From assembly GCF_040939455.1 (NCBI RefSeq), contig NC_134119.1, positions 1,376,501-1,440,500 of the forward strand: 64,000 nt of DNA. The letters run 5' to 3'. The notes under the pieces are model-generated. The model searched no databases, was not told the origin of the DNA, and was given only the letters and a program-made list of their open reading frames with translations. The stretch comes from Microcebus murinus. Its lineage: Eukaryota > Chordata > Mammalia > Primates > Cheirogaleidae. Made by a program: the position numbers and the translations under genes. Each line of letters opens with the position of its first letter. Position 1 is the first letter of the stretch. Shown in pieces: positions 1 to 11,387 of the stretch.

Positions 1-3000
1 TCAGCACCCCAGCCCTCGGGCAGTCAAGGTGATGGGTTCCTGCAAGGTCTTGTGGCAGGGAAGGTTGAGTCCAGGGTAAGCACTCTGTCGTCACAGGCGC
101 TGACGTCACACCCAGGTCTCTCTGAGCAGCCTGACGATGGGCTTTGCCTCCTGCGTCACCCCATACCCTGGGTGGAAGCGTCTCCGTCGTGGCCAGGCTG
201 AGAGGTGCCCACCGCAGACAAGCCTAGCCTCTGCTCAGGGCGTGGTGAGAGGGGCTGGCTGGGGATCAGTGTGCCCCAATGGGGCAGCTGGGCACCATGC
301 ACTCGGCACGCCCAGCTCCTCGCAGGACGCAGGAGAGAGGGAACCGCGAGGCACGTTCCTGGCTGAGCAGCAGGGCTGTCGTGTGGGGCTCTGGAGGGAA
401 AGTGGTGCACCTGCAGCCGGGCCAAGTGTCACACCTGTGGCTGGCATTTCTCTAACGCTCCTGCTGCTTGACACAGAACCACGCTTTCTTCCTGAGCCCT
501 GCGTGTCAGTGCTGGGAACCGGGTGTGGTGCTGGGCACACGAGTGTCACTTTAGGTCCTCCTTCAGCAAAGAGTTTGTGTGCTCCTGTGTGCACCAGGCC
601 CCGCGAGCAAAGATAAGCACTGGACCCATGGGGCCCCAGGGAGGAGGAGTTCAGGGAGCAGTGACACTGCAGGAAAGCCCTGTGACGCGGGACGCCCTCC
701 TTAGTGATGGAGCTTGAGCCCTGCGTACTGTCCGTGTGTGGCACACGGCCTGCCCTGCATGGTTCCGAAGAGGGTGTGCAGTGGCCCAGCTCCCCTGGGC
801 TAGGATGGGGTGCGATGTGGGCCGGAGTGCCCTTTGGTGTTCCTGCTGCACCCACCACGGTCCCTATCCCTCTACTCCGTGCTTGCCTGGGCCTGCACAG
901 GGAGCCACCTCATGCCCTGCCCCTCCTTGGCCTTCAAGTGCCTGTCCAGATGTCCTTCCCGACCCCACAGCTGGGCCTGTCCTGGGGGGATCCCTCCTGG
1001 GTCTGCTGCTGAGCTCATGGTGCTAACCTTATGCCTAGGAGTCCCGGCCCTCCCCTGACAGATGGCAGCCCCAGGATGAAGACTGTCCCTTTCTGTGCTC
1101 GCTGGGCCTAGTGGTGAGCGAGGGAGGCATGGCTGGCCTTGCAAAGGAGGCTGCTGGCTGCTGACTCTAGAGTCTAGGGTCAGCTGGTTTTCAGGAGATG
1201 GAGAGAATTCCTGAGTCCTGGAGGTGGCCCCTAAGGTGTGTGTCATGAGAGTGGCGGGTGACTCGGGCTCTGGGAACGGACTAGGTTGGAAGCCCAGCTC
1301 CCCCATTCAGTGGCCCTTTGACGTCGCCCCTGAGCCTCCGTCTGCGCTGTGAAACGGGGTTCACACTGAGCACTACACCTGGGGTCAGGTGCGTGGCGAG
1401 GGCTCGGCGAGGTGCGTGGCCGTGTCAGGGCAAGGCGAGCGGGGCCGCTTGTTACAAGGCTGCGCAGGGAGCGCTCGCGTCTGTCCACAGTGGAGAGTTG
1501 GCATTTCGCACGGAGCCTGGGTCTGGCGTGGCGTTTGTACTAAGCCAGTGAGGGAATCACTGGAATCTGGTGTTCCTCACAGAACTGCCAACACGGTGTG
1601 TTTTCACGTTGACGTCGTGATCCCTTCACGCGCGAGAGCAAGCTGCATCTCCGGCCTCCCACGCCGGCCGGGAGCGGCGTCCCGGTGCTCTACCTGCAGC
1701 CGCCGCGTGCTGCACCTCCCCCGGCGTCACGCTGCCCTCGTCTCCCCAAAGGCCCTGTGTGGCTCTGCTGGGGCTGCCGTGACACGGTGCCACACACCTG
1801 GCGGCCCTCACCCTCAGCAGCTTACTCGCCCGGCGGTGGAGGCCAGAAGTCCGGCACCACGCCACGGTGGGCCGCGCTCCCTCCGGAGGCTGGGGTGTTC
1901 TTCCCTGTGCCTGTGCCTTGCGGGGTGTCCTCCTCACAGAAGGACACCGGTAGTGTCAGGGCCACCCTGTGACCTCGTCACAGTGTGGTCTTATCTGCCA
2001 AGATCCTGTTTCCAAGTAAGGTCCTGTTCACAGGTACGGGCCGTTAGGACTTCAGCGTGTCCTTTGGGGGGTGCAGTTCACCCACCACAGCCAGCGAGGG
2101 GAGGCCGTGTCCTCACACGCAGACAGCGTCCTGGGAACAAGCAGACCCGCAGGGCACCCGGTGAGGCGAGAGGCGCCGCTGTGCCGTCTGGGCGCAGAAG
2201 CCTCCCAAGGACGGGCCTGGGGTCGCGGCTGCACGGTCATCTCTCCAGCCCACACATGGCAGCAGCTCCTCCTCTGGGCCCTGGGCTTCCGATGGTGACG
2301 CGGTCTGCAGGCCTCAGAGAGGTGGCCCTTCCCCGGCCTTTCCTCGGCATTTCTTCAGTTACAAAGTAAACAGAGTTTATCAAACACTAGAAACAATATT
2401 TAACAGATAGCGACCTCTCTCCCATCTGATGCTCTGGGGCAAGACGGTGGCAGCAGCAGGCGTCGGCTGCGTGTTTTGCGCAGGGGCAGTTCTGAAAGGG
2501 GTGGGGTTGGGGGTCGGCTGAAATCCCTCTCGCAGTCTCCCAGCCCCAGACCCTTGTTCCCAAAGGTCAAACGCAGGCAGCTTCAGTCGCCACCCTGTGC
2601 AGGGAAGCCACCGGTAGACGCCATTGGTGTCACTTTGGCATGGCAGACAGGAGGGGCCTTCCCGGGCCTCGGGGACTTGCGCTTGCCCCGGCGTCCAGGA
2701 GGAGGGGTGTGTGTCTCTGAGGTAGCAGAAAGCCCCAACTTGGCTCCTTTTGGTTTTCCCTCCTGTCCTGGCACGCTTCAAATGGAGGTGTCGGCACACA
2801 CGTGAAGAGGTGAAGTAGGTGAAACTTGAGCGCGCAGTGTGCCGCGTTTACCGGGCACACCCCGCGCAGCCACCCACCCGCTTGGGTCCCAGAGCAGCTT
2901 CCCAGCCCCCCTCGTGCCCCTCCTCTCCGCTCCCCACACCGCCACCGACTTGTGCCACCGCACAGTGTGTCCCCTGCGTCTGGCTGCTCTCACCCTGTGG

Positions 3001-3589
3001 CCTGCCCCCGTGTCCAGCCTCCTGCTGGCCGCACACACGCCGCTCCACGGACACAGCTGCACATGTCCGTGTCTGCCTGACACACGGATGCCAGACTCCG
3101 TGGAGTCCGGGTGGGCACGCGATCCACCTCCGGAGTCCAGCCTGCCCTCCACAGCGGCCAACGCCGACCTGGCCCCGATCGGTCCCTGCTCGCTAGTGTC
3201 CACCTCGTCCCCGGTGGCCGCCCTGCTGGGGGACGTCTGACGCCACGACGGTCCTGCGCCTGGGAGGGGTGCCGCCTCCTCCCTCACACCAGCTCCGTGG
3301 AGCGGGGAGAGGATGGGGGCTGCCGGCGTCCTCCTGACCTGGTCACCTGGCCCTGGCCCCCGTGCTCCGGCGCCTTCTCCAGCACTGCTGGGCTCTCTGG
3401 ACTCAAAGCCAAAAAGCGTGACCTGGCATGGGGCCAGGTTCCGGAACCGGCACCTGAGGAGGCATCGCCCGAGTGGCCTTTATTCAAGCTGCCACTGGCC
3501 GGGCAGGTGGCGGCTGGGGACCGCCAGGGCCCTGACCCTCCACCTGGGCTCAGTCCCCGCTCCCCCCCTTACCAGCCGCCTCATGCCAG

Positions 3590-3705
3590 GCAAGTTGCTG
3601 AGTGGCTGTGTGCCTCAGTTTCCCCACCTATAAACTGAGGGTAAGAGTGAGTACTGCCTACCTCCCAGCATCGTGAGGGCTGCATTTCAAATAAAATGCT
3701 CACAA
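3590..3705 (+). repeat. MIR SINE fragment
   Basis: The stretch reads TGTGCCTCAGTTTCCCCACC followed by TATAAACTGAGG and a GTGAGGGCTGCATTTCAAATAAAATG-type end. This is the core and 3' half of a mammalian-wide MIR element in the plus orientation. Confidence 0.6.
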
Positions 3706-5525
3706 AGAAGGAAAGAGGGAAGAAAACCACACAGAAAAAGATCTGCAGAGCCCACTGGGAACAGATTTTAAAAGCTTGGCGAGAAGAAACGTGTCGTCCC
3801 CACAGAAACCAGGAAATAACTACGAGGCGCACGGGGACAGCAGAGGTCAGCAGGGAGCCCACGGGGCCACCGGGGAGCCTGAGTGCCGTGGTGCTGCCAG
3901 ACTGGCCGCCAGGGGCCCCGCAAATGGCACCACCTGGGTAATTACTGGGAAATGAGCCTCCAGCAAGGCATTGGGCCGGCCCAGGACGCCTCTGGGGACA
4001 GTCCCAGCTCAGCTGGCTGCATTCCCAGGGCAGGCCCTGCACACCCAGCTCTGCGGACACGTCCCTCAGCCTGCCGCTGAGCCCGGACCCCACGCCCTCG
4101 GCCCCCCGCCCCTGCCAGCCCCGGCCCCACCACTAGCAGGGAAGGCGGACGCACAGCCCTGGGGAGACACTCCTGGCCGCTCCCAGATTTTCTGTTTCCA
4201 GTTTGTTTTCAATGAGCTCCTGTTGCCTTTGTCATTCAAAAGACTAAATTTCTCGTAAGGTCTAAACTTTGAGAGTAGAGATCACACTTGGTGTCCACAT
4301 AGCCATTGTTTCCCCCATCAGTGCCGTGTTCGTAAGCGACTGAGGTGCTCAACGCTGTGATAAACATGTGAGTGTTCTGAGCACGTTTAAGCAACCGTGT
4401 CGCCGGGTCAAGTGTATGAAATGCATTTTCGACTTCATATTTTCAACTCACAATGGGTTTACCAGGCCGTGGCCATCTGTAAATACTGAGAGCGTGGATC
4501 TCGGCATCTGGGCACCAGCCTAGACGCCACCGTGGGCAGTGAAGTGCTGGCTGGAGGTGGCTAACGCGTGACAGTGGCTGTCCGCACCACAGCCCAGCTC
4601 CTTGAGACCAACACGGGCTCTCGGTGGGAGGCTCCTGGCCAGGGCACGCTGTGGGGAGCTGGACTCCAGGCCAGCTCCGCTAGGGAGGTGGCCTCATGTG
4701 CAAACCAGGGGTGCTGCTGGGGGCAAGGCCCAGGAGATGCTGCTAGGAGGGTGCAGGCCCGGCGCCCGGCAGGGTGTGAAAAGTGGCCCCTCATCAGTGA
4801 ACCTTCCCCAGGAACCTGGGTGTGATAAAATGGCCGCTGTCGACAGACTGGGCTCACAGCACACCACTGCCCCGTGCCGAGCAGGGGTCCGTGTTGCTTT
4901 GGCTGATAAACCACCCTGTGTCCCCGCGGGCAGCCCCGGCATGACCCTGCTGTGCTGGTGAGGCTCGGGGAGCCCCAGGAGCTGCCCTGGGTCACACAGC
5001 CCAGACACAGAGACGGTGTTACGAAGGCCACGTCTCTGAATTCCATGTTGGCATCTCTTCCAGAACTTCCCGGTCCACTCTACCTGCCTGGAACTTTCTC
5101 TCCCAAGTTCCAACAAGGGTCTTTGCCTCTCTTGCTCACCTCATCCCTCCCCTCCCTTTGTCTTGGGCTTATCTGCGGCTGCCACCAGGGCCCCAGGGAG
5201 CTTCCTTGACCATGAAGTGTACCCTGCAGTGCCCTCTGCCCCATCAGGCGGTGGGAAGTTTGAGCAATGTAGGGCCCAGAACACACCACGGGGCATGTCC
5301 AGCACTCAGCACGTGCTTCCTGGAAGTGAGTCACCTCAGCTACCGTAGTTATCACCATCATCATCACTGTCGCTGCCATCGTCACTGTCATTGTGATTTG
5401 GGTGGTTTTCCTAAACCTGCAATGTAGCCTGAACTGGTATTCGGCCTTATCTCATAAGCTGCATTTTGGGGACGCCGTGGGTGCCCAAACGTGTACATTC
5501 GTGGCTCCTGGCACACGGAAAAGAA

Positions 5526-5622
5526 CAAAGCTTTAGAGTCCCAGACAGACCTGAGTCCAAGTCCCCGCTTTGCCTTCGTAGCCCAGCGGCCTTGAGAACT
5601 GCTGAACCACTTTGAGTCTCTC
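5526..5622 (+). repeat. MIR SINE fragment
   Basis: CTTTAGAGTCCCAGACAGAC then CTGAGTCCAAGTCCCCGCTT matches the MIR 5' half (TTGGAGTCAGACAGACCTGGGTTCAAATCC type). Confidence 0.6.
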
Positions 5623-6488
5623 CGCCGGGAGTGGCGGGCCTCGGGCTGGTCCCAAGGGCGTCTTCAGGAAGTCAGCTGTGCAGTCGGTCAGGCAGCAAAT
5701 CTCCAACTCAACTTGCTGCTGTGAAAAGTGCCTGGGAGGTTCCTGAGGTCCAGACAGGAGCGTCAGGCTCCAGGGACACAGCTGTGGGCAGTCCCTTGAG
5801 GGCCCTTGCTCTGAAAGGGGAGGCAGACAGCAAGGGACAGTGAGGCAAGGACGCCTCCTTGCATGAGTGACCAGTGCCTTGAGCAGGCCACATGGTCACA
5901 GGATACCAAGGGTCCGGGCGGCCTTCCTGATGGGGCAGCACATGGGCGGAAACCTGCAGCCCAGAAGCAGGCAGCGTCCGGAAGGGCTGGAGAAGGATGT
6001 GCCAGACCAAGGAACAGCCTCTGAGAAGGGCCTGAGGCGGGAGGTGCGTGGCTCACAGAGGGACGGAGGGCAGCGGGCCAGTGGCCTGTCGGCAAGGGGC
6101 TTGCGCCGTGCACACCTCCCCCGTCTGGGCTGCAGCGTGCCCGGGGCCTGCATTGGAGAGGGACGGGCGCCCCAGCCGTGGGCGAGGCCGGGTGCTGATG
6201 AGCCCACTGAACCCAGCAGGGTGTTCCTTGGGGCCAGGTGCCCCTCAGCAGGCAGGGAAGGTTGGCATGGCACGTCCTGAGGAGTCTGCCCTGCAGAGAT
6301 TCTGGTCCCAGAGAGGAGGACGGTGCCTCCAAAACAGGCAGGAGGCTCCAGGTGGGAAGGCCACCGCCTCCTCACGCCTCAGTCTTTAGTGCAGTCTCTG
6401 GAAGCCTCTTAGCCATAGCGCGTGGCCGGAGAGCAGCCAGCAGCACTGGGTCCACACCTGTCCTAAGGCGTCGGTGTCGTCCCTACAG

Positions 6489-6560
6489 GAGGCGAGTCAC
6501 CTCCCAGCGCTGCTCCCTCGAGTTTCTGGAAGATGCGGTGGGATGCGCCTCAGTACAGAG
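6489..6560 (+). CDS. CABLES2: CABLES2 exon 2
   Basis: Acceptor CTACAG ends at 6488 and donor GTATGT starts at 6561. The exon begins with the last base of a codon and ends two bases into an Arg codon. It encodes [18 protein letters not shown], matching the RRRLISQRSSLETLED-type segment of CABLES1, which is a phosphorylation-prone Ser/Arg stretch. Exon length is 72 bp. Confidence 0.88.
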
Positions 6561-9500
6561 GTATGTGCCCGCCCGCCCAGGCTCCAAGGCCCTGCGTGGG
6601 CCACCACCGACCCTTGCGGGGCGGAGAACGGGTCCTGGGTGGGAAAGAGTGACCTGTTTTCTTACCATGCAGAACCAAACACACCTCCGGGTCCCCAAGA
6701 CACAAAGGCCTGAAGAAGACGCACTTCATCAAGAACATGCGGCAGTACGACACCAGGAACAGCAGGTGCCGGGGGCAGCCCCGGGCTGGGTCCCTGAGCC
6801 CGTCGGGGTGGGGCTGGGATCCTGCCCTGGTCGGCCACGTCAGCTGCCCCCAGCTCACAGGCCCCCACCTGGCCGGTGCCCCAGGCCCCTCTAGCAACAG
6901 ACCCTCCCCCATCACGCCTTCCTCCGTGTAACCGAGCTCCGCCGGTCCCTGGCGTGTGCATGGCGGGCCCGCCCTCCTGGATCCCAGGAGGTGAGGAACC
7001 ACCTGTGGACTAGTAGGAGCTCTAGTAGGAGCACTAGTAGGAGCTCTAGTAGGAGCACTGTCGCAAAGGAAAACTGGAAACACAGAGACGGGTTTAGCTG
7101 TGAGATGTGTCCAGGGAGCAGGGCTTGGTTTTATTTGGGAGAACGAAGGGGAGGTCGAACCAGAAACCAAAGTGGGTCCCAGAACGGCAGCTGGCACCCA
7201 GGCCCACCCTGCTCCTGCCCCCTCCACAGGATCGTGCTCATCTGTGCCAAGCGATCGCTGTGTGCGGCCTTCTCGGTCCTGCCCTACGGAGAGGGCCTGC
7301 GGATCAGGTGAGCAGTCCCAGGGCGCCCCAGACCCCACTGCCTCCCACAGGAACACGCCTAGCCCGGCGTGTCGGCTTCCGCCAGAGCTCCTCGGGAACT
7401 CGGAATGGCCACTTGGGTCCTTGCTGTCCCGCAGGGGCCGTGGCTTCTGTTCGGGCCACGCATACACAGCTTGCCCAGGATGTCCATCCCCTTGTGGACG
7501 CAGCCACGCATCATTACAACCAGCCCGGGCACTTGTGCGTGATTCGGGAAGAAGGAAATGGCTGTTGGGTGGTGACAGCACTATGTGTGACCCTGGCATA
7601 AAAATAGTGACAGAGGCCAGGCACAGTGGCTCCTGCCTGTAATCCTAGCACTCTGGGAGGCCGAGGCGGGTGGATTGCTCAAGGTCAGGAGTTCGAAACT
7701 AGCCTGAGCAAGAGCGAGACCCCGTCTCTACTATAAATAGAAAGAAATTAATTGGCCAACTAATATATATAGAAAAAATTAGGCGGGCATGGTGGTGCAT
7801 GCCTTTAGTCCCAGCTACTGGGGAGGCTGAGGCAGGAGGATCGCTTGAGCCCAGGAGTGTGAGGTTGCTGTGAGCTAGGCTGACACCACAGCACTCACTC
7901 TAGCCTGGGCAACAAAGTGAGACTCCGTCTCAAAAAAAAAAAAAAATAGTGACAGAGAACCCTGACCTGTGAGGGCCACAGCCAGGTCCCAGGGTCTGAG
8001 CCGAGCCGCTGAGGTGTGTGACCGCAGGGTGAAGGGTCACCCACTCCTGGTACGCAAGCTTGGGCAAAGTGGAGGGAGGTGCTGCCACCGCCCAGGGCGT
8101 TTTGGCAGGTGGCGTCTGTCACCATGGAGGGGCTCAAGGACACCCCTGACAACAAAGGTGCTCCGTGGTGTGCGTCTTCCGGTCACGTCCATTCTGCTCT
8201 TCCCGCGAGGGGTCGTGTGGATACCGCTGTGGCAAGTGCTCTGCACAGGCAGGCTGAGCGGCGGCGGCACCCTGGGGCTGAGCGGCTGCCCGCCAGCAGC
8301 AGGGCTGAGCCCCCTCCCCGTGCATCACAGCGACCTGAGGCTGGACGTCCAGAAGCAGCGGCACCCGTCTGGCGGCACTTCCGTTTCCCCCGAGATGGTC
8401 TTTGAGTTGGAAGGCGTTGAGCTGGGAGCGGATGGCAAGGCAAGTGTCCGCGGCCGCTGGCGCCCACAGGCACCCGTGGAGTTGAGCGGGAAGGCTGCAA
8501 AGCATGGGCATGGGTGGTCGGGCCCAGTGGCCCCGTGAGCGCAGCCCTCACGCCTGGGGCCGCTCCCCTCACGGCCGTACCGAGAACGGCCGCGTGTGAG
8601 CTGCACGTGGCCACAGCTGGCAGCTCGGGCACCTCACCCCGTCTGTGCAGGGCTCTGAGGTCGGGTCTGCAGAGCAGCGAGAACGCCTGGTGCTGCAGAG
8701 CCCAGACAAAGCGTGGTAAAGGTGGTGTTCTGGAATGTTCTTGTTACGTGAGTGTCAATCTCAAGGGCTGCCTCAGTGGCCTTGCCTGAGTTGTGCGTGT
8801 TCATTTCCCACGCAGGGCCCAGTGCGTTCGTGTCTGCGCCTTGCGCAGTGGGCGGCTGGGCAGATGGGGCTCACTCTGAGCTCCAGTCTTGGGAAACAGG
8901 ACTGAGCCCCAGCACACTTGCCTCTGCAGGTCGTGTCTTACGCAAAGTTCCTGTACCCGACCAACGCCCTGGTTGCACACAAGAGTGACGGCCACGGACC
9001 ACCGCCCCCCCCTCGGCCCAGCGTCTCCCGGGCTCTGCCGGGCTCCAGACACAAACCTGTCCCCGCCAAGTCGGCGCCAGCAGGCACAGAGCTAGGTAGC
9101 CGCGTGCCTTGACCTCAGCACAGGGACGGCTGCGTGGCAGGCAGACAGACCCTGGGGCAGACAGAACCGGGGCCCCAGGCTGTGGAGAGGAGCCATCCAG
9201 AGGTGGCTCCAGGGAGGCCCCTGCCCCTCAGGACTCCCTTTCTTCACCCCAAGCCCTGGGCCCTTGGGAGGGAGGGGGCCGTGGCTGGGGGCCCCCCTCC
9301 CGGACCCCAGGAAACCCCCTTGTCCGCCCACCATCCCTCAGGGTGGACAGAAGCTCCACTAGAGGCACCGTTGGGTCAGGGGCTGCCTCTGCTTACAGGG
9401 AGCGATGTGGGGGACGCCCCGGAGTACAACCCCGACCTCCTGGACGACCCGCAGTGGCCCTGCGGCAAGCACAAGCGGGTCCTTATCTTCGCGTCGTACA

Positions 9501-11387
9501 TGGTGAGCACCCTGCGCCAGGGCCTGTGCACTCGCAGGCTGTGGGCACTTGTCCCCAGCACCCAGGAGCCCAGACATCAGCAGCCACAGGCCATAGCAGG
9601 GCAGGCTAGTGGTGCCGGCCACGCCCTGGAGTCAGCCCTGGCCCTCCAGCCCTCAGTGCTTGGAGCCAGGTTCCCTCACTGGGGTCACACAGCTCTGGTG
9701 CCATTTTCTACTCACAGAGGCTCAGGTGCCTCTGAAGTTGCTCCAAATTCACATTTGCAAACCCAGGTCACGTGAAACCCACCCAGGTGGTGGGACCGCA
9801 GGTGGGCCCCGGGGCGGGCAAGAGGCCGGCCTAGCCTGCCGCGTCTTTATTGCAGACCACGGTGATAGAATACGTGAAGCCCTCAGACCTCAAGAAGGAC
9901 ATGAACGAGACCTTCAGAGAGAAGTTCCCGCACATCAAACTGACGCTGAGCAAGATCAGGAGGTGAGGACAGCGGGGCTGCCCTGAGCCCGCGCTCCCAG
10001 CCCTTCACCCCTTCCCCCCTCCTGGAGGCCTTGTCAGCCCCTCTCCAGCCCTTCCTCACCTGCAGCCGCCCCTGCACCCCACCCACCTCACCTCCCCACT
10101 CACCTCCCCACCCGCCTGGCCTCACCTCTGCAGACCCTCGGAGCAGCCCAGGATCTTTTTAAAGTCCTAGTCCAGCACGTCCCTCTGGTGCTCAGGCCCT
10201 CCTAGCCTGTGCCACTTTGTTCAGAGTGGACGCCACAGCTCTTCGTGTGGCCCAGAAATCCCCGTGCTACATGCCAGGGACATTCCAGGGCCACCCCAGC
10301 TGTCCCTCTGCTTTCATAACACACATGCCATGGTCGCTGCCACAATCCCCACATGGGCCCCGCTGTGAGGACGTGGCAGAGCTGCCCTGAGCCTGGGGCC
10401 CGCCCTGCGCCCAGCCCAGTGCCTGGGGACCTGCCTTTCCTCCTGTGGCGCCACCATTCCCCTGCCTCCCTTCTGTCTCTTCCTAAAACCGCCCCTTGCC
10501 AGAGGTCCCTCCCACCTTACTACCTACCCCACCACTGCCAAGTAGGGTCTGTCCTCTGTGGCCCCAACCGTGAGGACAGTGCGGGCCACCCACACCACAC
10601 CAGTGCGAGCAGGTGGAGGCTGAGACCCCGCCTGCCCCATGCCCATGCAGCCGTGTGCCCCGGCGCGGGCCGTTCCCTGGAGGACGTGGCACCTTTTCTA
10701 GTGGCCCAAAGGCACCTTGCCCAAGCCTGGGAGGGTCCCTGCTGCTCTGCCCCAGCCAGAGCCTTGCCCCTCGAGGACTTGGCTCCTGTCTCCACCCGCA
10801 GTTTAAAGCGGGAGATGCGGAACCTCTCCGAGGAGTGCAGCCTGGAGCCCGTGACCGTGTCAATGGCCTACGTGTACTTCGAGAAGCTGGTCCTGCAGGG
10901 CAAGCTGCACAAGCAGAACCGCAAGCTGTGCGCCGGGGCCTGCGTGCTGCTGGCCGCCAAGATCAGCAGCGACCTCCGCAGGAATGAAGTGAAGCAGCTC
11001 ATCGACGTGAGTACAGGCTCTGCTCCGGCCGGGCTGCCACGGGCACCTCTCAGCCCAGCCTCAAGGGCCTCGAGGGGCAAGGCACAGGCCAGAGGGGGCC
11101 ATCTACTCGTCTCATTAACATCTGTCCAGGGCTACTGCCCGCTGTCAGGCCGGCCGGGCATCCACGCCCAGAACCCACTGACTTAGCGGGAAACTCGGAA
11201 GAGGGAAGGGACCCCTCCTGTTTTAACCTTTCTCTCTTCACTGCAGAAGTTAGAAGAAAGATTTCGATTCAACAGGCGAGACCTGATTGGGTTTGAGTTC
11301 ACAGTGCTCGTGGCTTTGGAACTTGCCCTGTACCTTCCCGAGAACCAAGTGTTACCTCATTACCGACGCCTCACCCAGCAGTCCTAG
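6489..11387 (+). CDS. CABLES2: CABLES2, CDK5 and ABL1 enzyme substrate 2 (exons 2-10, 3' part of gene)
   Basis: Nine exons join in frame (6489-6560, 6673-6765, 7230-7307, 8331-8439, 8930-9095, 9399-9502, 9856-9962, 10802-11006, 11247-11387) to give 357 residues and a TAG stop. The protein matches the CABLES family: [55 protein letters not shown] and [16 protein letters not shown] are family landmarks. The last two exons (about 115 residues) form the cyclin-box-like C-terminus. I call CABLES2 rather than CABLES1 from the middle segment (exon 6) and from synteny with RPS21 and LAMA5. Family knowledge: CABLES proteins are adaptors linking cyclin-dependent kinases with ABL-type tyrosine kinases and take part in cell-cycle and p53/p73-linked apoptosis. 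Exon 1, about 120 residues including the start codon, is upstream of the window. One intron uses a GC donor at 8440. No frame disruption is seen, so the gene looks intact. Confidence 0.93.
6673..6765 (+). CDS. CABLES2: CABLES2 exon 3
   Basis: The acceptor is CATGCAG and the donor GTGCCG. The exon is 93 bp, phase 2 to phase 2. It encodes [20 protein letters not shown], a very conserved CABLES block. Intron 2 before it is only 112 bp. Confidence 0.92.
7011..7058 (+). repeat. 12-bp tandem repeat, four copies, in CABLES2 intron 3
   Basis: TAGTAGGAGCTC and TAGTAGGAGCAC alternate twice, so the true period is 24 bp with a 12-bp sub-unit. The four 12-bp copies are perfect apart from the alternating base pair. 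Confidence 0.85.
7230..7307 (+). CDS. CABLES2: CABLES2 exon 4
   Basis: The acceptor is CTCCACAG and the donor GTGAGC. The exon is 78 bp, phase 2 to phase 2. It encodes [20 protein letters not shown], matching IVLISGRRSFCSIFSVLPY of CABLES1. Its upstream intron holds a small 12-bp tandem repeat. Confidence 0.92.
7616..7942 (+). mobile_element. Alu SINE (strepsirrhine type), CABLES2 intron 4
   Basis: Full dimeric Alu from GCCAGGCACAGTGGCTCC to a 15-A tail. It carries the GGCCAACTAATATATATAGA linker and GAGGTTGCTGTGAGCTAGGC right arm typical of lemur Alus. The 15-bp target-site duplication AAAATAGTGACAGAG is perfect at 7601-7615 and 7943-7957. Confidence 0.95.
8331..8439 (+). CDS. CABLES2: CABLES2 exon 5, ends at a GC splice donor
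   Basis: The acceptor is GCATCACAG. The exon is 109 bp and ends on Lys at GGCAAG|GCAAGT. The only donor consistent with frame and homology is the GC donor, because the protein reads ...[10 protein letters not shown], then [10 protein letters not shown] in exon 6, as in CABLES1 GADGK-TVSY. The next GT, at 8444, would put exon 6 out of frame. Confidence 0.88.
8930..9095 (+). CDS. CABLES2: CABLES2 exon 6, proline-rich linker
   Basis: The acceptor is CCTCTGCAG and the donor GTAGCC, which is weak. The exon is 166 bp, phase 0 to phase 1. It starts with [20 protein letters not shown], then a low-complexity stretch with PPPPPRPS and basic residues, ending ...GTEL followed by a split Gly codon. The proline run fits a class of SH3-binding ligands (PPxPxR-like). 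A role in binding ABL-type SH3 domains is inference. Confidence 0.85.
9399..9502 (+). CDS. CABLES2: CABLES2 exon 7
   Basis: The acceptor is GCTTACAG and the donor GTGAGC. The exon is 104 bp, phase 1 to phase 0. It encodes the conserved [20 protein letters not shown] segment leading into the cyclin-box region. Confidence 0.93.
9856..9962 (+). CDS. CABLES2: CABLES2 exon 8
   Basis: The acceptor is TATTGCAG and the donor GTGAGG. The exon is 107 bp, phase 0 to phase 2. It encodes [20 protein letters not shown] and [14 protein letters not shown], nearly identical to CABLES1. Confidence 0.94.
10802..11006 (+). CDS. CABLES2: CABLES2 exon 9, cyclin-box region
   Basis: The acceptor is CACCCGCAG and the donor GTGAGT. 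The exon is 205 bp, phase 2 to phase 0. It encodes [20 protein letters not shown] and [20 protein letters not shown], the core helices of the cyclin-like fold at the C-terminus of CABLES proteins. Confidence 0.94.
11247..11387 (+). CDS. CABLES2: CABLES2 exon 10, C-terminus and stop
   Basis: The acceptor is CACTGCAG. The coding part is 141 bp and ends with TAG at 11385-11387. It encodes [20 protein letters not shown] and ends YRRLTQQS, as in the family. The exon continues into the long 3' UTR. Confidence 0.94.
   Translation, partial: KLEERFRFNRRDLIGFEFTVLVALELALYLPENQVLPHYRRLTQQS

Larger units (their letters stand above)
1..6488 (+). other. CABLES2: CABLES2 intron 1 (3' part)
   Basis: No coding sequence could be supported here on either strand. 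The stretch is GC-rich and mostly unique, with MIR fragments near 3590-3705 and 5526-5622, and a fragment near 4395-4470 that looks like the reverse of the repeat at 25361. The many short open frames are GC-rich chance frames with no domain, codon or splice support. CABLES2 exon 1 must lie upstream of position 1. Confidence 0.6.

Noticed and set aside
6550..7599. 349-codon minus-strand open frame over CABLES2 exons 2-4
   Set aside because: It is a shadow of GC-rich exon and intron sequence, with no domain and no splice logic.
8444..8449. GT donor just downstream of the GC donor in CABLES2
   Set aside because: Using GTGTCC at 8444 would add four bases and shift exon 6 out of frame.
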